Source: an uncultured Duganella sp. (GTDB lineage: Bacteria; Pseudomonadota; Gammaproteobacteria; Burkholderiales; Burkholderiaceae). From it: 16,274 bases of DNA. The notes under the pieces are model-generated. The model was not told where the DNA came from and did not search any database. It saw only the letters and a list, made by a program, of their open reading frames with translations. This document shows positions 13,849 through 16,274 of the stretch, one piece after another; position 1 is the stretch's first letter, and the number at the start of each line of letters is the position of its first letter. The position numbers were made by a program, and so were the translations under genes. The DNA lies in the NCBI GenBank assembly GCA_946482635.1, contig CAMLSG010000116.1:1-16274 (forward strand). The letters run 5' to 3'.

Positions 13849-16192
13849 TCGTCTCTTCCTTCAAACTTCCAAAACAAGGGGCCAGCAGCCACACCAGCGT
13901 GGTCCCCATCAACATGGTCAGCCCAAAAGCCTGCAGGGCCGGCGTCGCGCTCAGGCCCAGCAGGCCGAACGACAGGATCGTGTTGGCCGCTGACAGGCCG
14001 ACTGCAAGCCATGGCGTGCTGTTCCTGCGCTCCGGATGCTCCTGCATGAAGATGCCATAGTCTACGCCAACGCCAAGCAGCAGCATCAGGGCCAGTACAT
14101 GGAACAGCTGCAAGTCCTGTGATGCAAAACCGAGCATGGCCAGGGTTGTGATGCTGGCCAGCGCGGTAGGCGCCATCACGCGCCAGGTACGGCCACGGTA
14201 GCGATGATAAAGCAGTGCAAACACCACAGCATAGGCGCCCAGCACCACCCAGCCCATATAGGCGCGGTAGCGGCCCAGCACCGAAGAAATCTCGGCCACC
14301 TTGTCCACCCACTGCACGCCCGGCATGCCGCCGGCAGCCAGCATCACCTGCTGCGAGGCTTTGTTGTCCATGCCGCGCAAGGCGACAATGCTGGCATACA
14401 CGCCATCGCGTTCGCCAAGCCACAGGTGGCGCCATGGTTCGCTGGAAGGGGAAGCCAGGAATTCATCCAGCAGCAGCGGCTTGCCGGCTGCCAGCAGGCC
14501 CTGGCGCACGGCGGCAATCCATTGGCGGTCTTCACCCGCTTGTGCGGCCAGGCCCTGCAGCGGGCCGTCATCGGCCAGCAGCTTGCCTTCCAACAGGCTG
14601 CGGCGCGCGGCCTGTGTTTGCGCCGAAGGAACCCAGTTCGACAAGGCCTGGTAGCCGCTCAGGCGCGCCGCGGCTACATGCTGGTCGAGGCGTACTTTCA
14701 AGGCTTCTTCCCGCTGCAGCACCTGTTCAATCGAATCGCCGCGCACCAGGAAGTACTGCACCGGCGTTGGTGCATCGAGCAGCTTGCCCAGCTTGAGCTG
14801 GTCGGCCACCAGTTGCTTCGGCGGATTCTGCAGCAGGCGAATATCGTCGTTGGCGCCCAGGCGGCTGATGCCCCAGCCGGCCAGCACCGCAAACAGCGCC
14901 GTTACGGCCAGCGTGCTGCGGTTGTCGCGCCAGAGCGGCCAATGCCGCAATGCCGCCCCATAGTGTTTAACCAGGCTGCCGCTACGCAGGGTACTGCCGC
15001 TGACCAGCGCCGGGAACCAGCACACTACCGTGAACCATGCGAAGACCAGGCCGAGCGCCGAGAACACCGCCATCTGGCGCAAGCCGGGGAAAGGCGTCAG
15101 CGCCAAGCCGGCATAGCCGATCACTGCTGCCAGCAGCGTCAGGCCGAGTCCCGGTAGCAGGCGTTTCAGCAGCGTGGGCGAATCGAGTTTTTCGTCGGCG
15201 GACAAGCGATTGCACAGGAAATACAGGCCATAGTCCTGCGCCACCCCGATCAGGCTGGCGCCGAATACCAGTGTCAGGAGGTGGATGCGGCCGAACAGCA
15301 GCCAGCACACCGAGAGCGCTCCAAGACAGCCGATGCCGATCGACAGCAGGATCAGCGCAATCGGCTTGAAGGACCGGAAGGTGAACCAGGTCAGCAGGAC
15401 GATCCCGATCAGCGAACCAATGCCAATGGTCGACATCTCGCCGCTGGCCTGGGCACTGGCATTGGCTGCGTGCAGGATCACGCCGGCCTGGATCAGTTCC
15501 ACGTGCGGAGCCGCCTTGCGCGCCGCTGCGGCGGCCTGCTGCAGCAGCGGCAGTACGGTTTCCTGCGCCGTCATCGACAGCGCGGGTACTTTCAGGGTCA
15601 AGGGCAGCAGCACGTACTGGCGCTGTCCATCGGCGACAAACAGGTGGCCGTCTCGCGGGCGCACCGGCGTTTCCTGCGCGCGCTCCTGAACCCAGCCGGC
15701 AAACAGGCCATAAGGGTCGTCCTGCCATGGGCCGAGCTTCGGGCCGCCGAACGGCGCGTAAAGGCCGGCCAGCGCCGACTCCAGCCAGAACTGGGCCGGC
15801 TGTTCGCGCAAAGCCTGCTCCTGCTGCGCCGTCAGCAGCGCAAGGCGGTGGCGCCGGAACACCTCAAGCCAGTCGCCCTGCGCCTGCTCATTGACAGCCG
15901 TGGACGCGAACAGGTCCTTGCGGGTGTCCAGCACCGCCTGGTAGGCGTCGGCGGCGCGGCGCGCCGCGTCCCACTCGTCGGCCCCGGCCAGCACCAGGAG
16001 GCGCTGCTGCGCCGCATCGACCATATGGCCGAAGGAAGCCTGCAGCACCGGGTCGCGCTCCTGCACCGGCAGCAGCGCCATGATGTCGGTGTCCGGCACG
16101 ATGCGCTGGACCAGCCACAAGGTGGCGTTATGGCCTAACAGCACGCAGGCCACCAGGGCCCACAGCCACGCGAATTTTCGGGTCTGCGTCAA
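13841..16192 (-). CDS. MMPL/RND-superfamily exporter of the aryl polyene cluster
   Basis: 783 residues with the two-fold repeat of this superfamily. One helix at ~8-28 is followed by a large periplasmic loop (~30-252), a helix bundle (~253-400), a helix near 427-445, a second periplasmic loop (~446-643) and a second bundle (~645-772). Equivalent D-Y-G motifs occur in both halves: VAQDYGLYF (D320) and GVGVDYGIFM (D711), the positions of the proton-relay residues in RND pumps. It is expected to move the finished aryl polyene lipid from the inner membrane to the LolA-like and DUF3261 partners (ApeM position). The start is TTG at 16192, overlapping the upstream gene's TGA (TTGA), with a purine-rich AAGGAAGAGG 9 nt before it. 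No in-frame ATG exists before residue 38, past the first helix, so TTG is credible. Confidence 0.87.
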   Translation of the reverse strand: MTQTRKFAWLWALVACVLLGHNATLWLVQRIVPDTDIMALLPVQERDPVLQASFGHMVDAAQQRLLVLAGADEWDAARRAADAYQAVLDTRKDLFASTAVNEQAQGDWLEVFRRHRLALLTAQQEQALREQPAQFWLESALAGLYAPFGGPKLGPWQDDPYGLFAGWVQERAQETPVRPRDGHLFVADGQRQYVLLPLTLKVPALSMTAQETVLPLLQQAAAAARKAAPHVELIQAGVILHAANASAQASGEMSTIGIGSLIGIVLLTWFTFRSFKPIALILLSIGIGCLGALSVCWLLFGRIHLLTLVFGASLIGVAQDYGLYFLCNRLSADEKLDSPTLLKRLLPGLGLTLLAAVIGYAGLALTPFPGLRQMAVFSALGLVFAWFTVVCWFPALVSGSTLRSGSLVKHYGAALRHWPLWRDNRSTLAVTALFAVLAGWGISRLGANDDIRLLQNPPKQLVADQLKLGKLLDAPTPVQYFLVRGDSIEQVLQREEALKVRLDQHVAAARLSGYQALSNWVPSAQTQAARRSLLEGKLLADDGPLQGLAAQAGEDRQWIAAVRQGLLAAGKPLLLDEFLASPSSEPWRHLWLGERDGVYASIVALRGMDNKASQQVMLAAGGMPGVQWVDKVAEISSVLGRYRAYMGWVVLGAYAVVFALLYHRYRGRTWRVMAPTALASITTLAMLGFASQDLQLFHVLALMLLLGVGVDYGIFMQEHPERRNSTPWLAVGLSAANTILSFGLLGLSATPALQAFGLTMLMGTTLVWLLAPCFGSLKEETNV

Positions 16193-16274
16193 AACAGCGC
16201 CGCCTCTTCCTTGCTCATCGCGCCTTCGCCCGTCTGGATGGCGGAGAACACGATAGTTGTACGGTCGCCGCTTG
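16189..16274 (-). CDS. C-terminal end of a probable LolA-like carrier protein (partial)
   Basis: Minus-strand frame open from the window edge to TGA at 16191-16189, giving 27 complete codons. The tail reads GDRTTIVFSAIQTG and then MSKEEAALF, an edge strand plus a short helix of the kind that ends LolA-family proteins of aryl polyene clusters. The identification rests mainly on position: a LolA-like gene normally precedes the MMPL exporter there. The stop overlaps the exporter's TTG start by 4 nt. Too short to be certain. Confidence 0.45.
   Translation of the reverse strand, partial: SGDRTTIVFSAIQTGEGAMSKEEAALF

Overview
The window looks like chromosomal DNA of a high-GC betaproteobacterium, most likely an Oxalobacteraceae member (Massilia/Duganella type). 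I infer this from protein style and gene content, since no rRNA or other marker is present. I see no mobile element, CRISPR array, tRNA or rRNA. Coding density is very high and most neighbouring genes overlap by 1-8 nt.

Left part (1-1797, + strand): the C-terminal Hpt end of what is probably a hybrid sensor kinase, then a REC-GGDEF response regulator (diguanylate cyclase with intact GGEEL and an RxxD inhibitory site), then a small acylphosphatase. The three are joined by ATGA and TGATG overlaps, so a phosphorelay is wired to c-di-GMP synthesis.

Second block (5943 down to 1830, - strand): a compact three-gene operon. It encodes a secreted SGNH/GDSL hydrolase, a single-pass membrane protein with a Pro/Ala-rich linker and an unrecognised periplasmic domain, and an 803-residue relative of apolipoprotein N-acyltransferase (Lnt). 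The Lnt relative keeps the E-K-C triad but has changed neighbouring residues and a C-terminal extension of about 290 residues. GTGA and ATGA overlaps couple the three. This is the part most likely to be an undescribed system, perhaps envelope or extracytoplasmic acyl transfer or removal.

Middle block (6118-9042, + strand): ribonuclease Z (possibly leaderless), a Cupin_3 protein, a secreted DUF3617 protein and an exported polysaccharide-deacetylase-family protein with unusual histidine spacing. A 174-bp divergent intergenic region with a strong 12-bp stem-loop separates this block from the SGNH operon.

Right part (16274 down to 9043, - strand): the 3' part of an aryl polyene (APE) type pigment cluster. 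In transcription order it holds the end of a probable LolA-like protein, an MMPL exporter, a DUF3261 lipoprotein, a ketosynthase, a hotdog dehydratase, a FabG-type ketoreductase, a second ketosynthase and a 4'-phosphopantetheinyl transferase. The KS-DH-KR-KS order matches apeO-P-Q-R. The carrier proteins, the chain-length-factor partner, the aryl-activating ligase and the acyl/glycosyltransferases of a full APE cluster are not in the window and should lie beyond the right edge.
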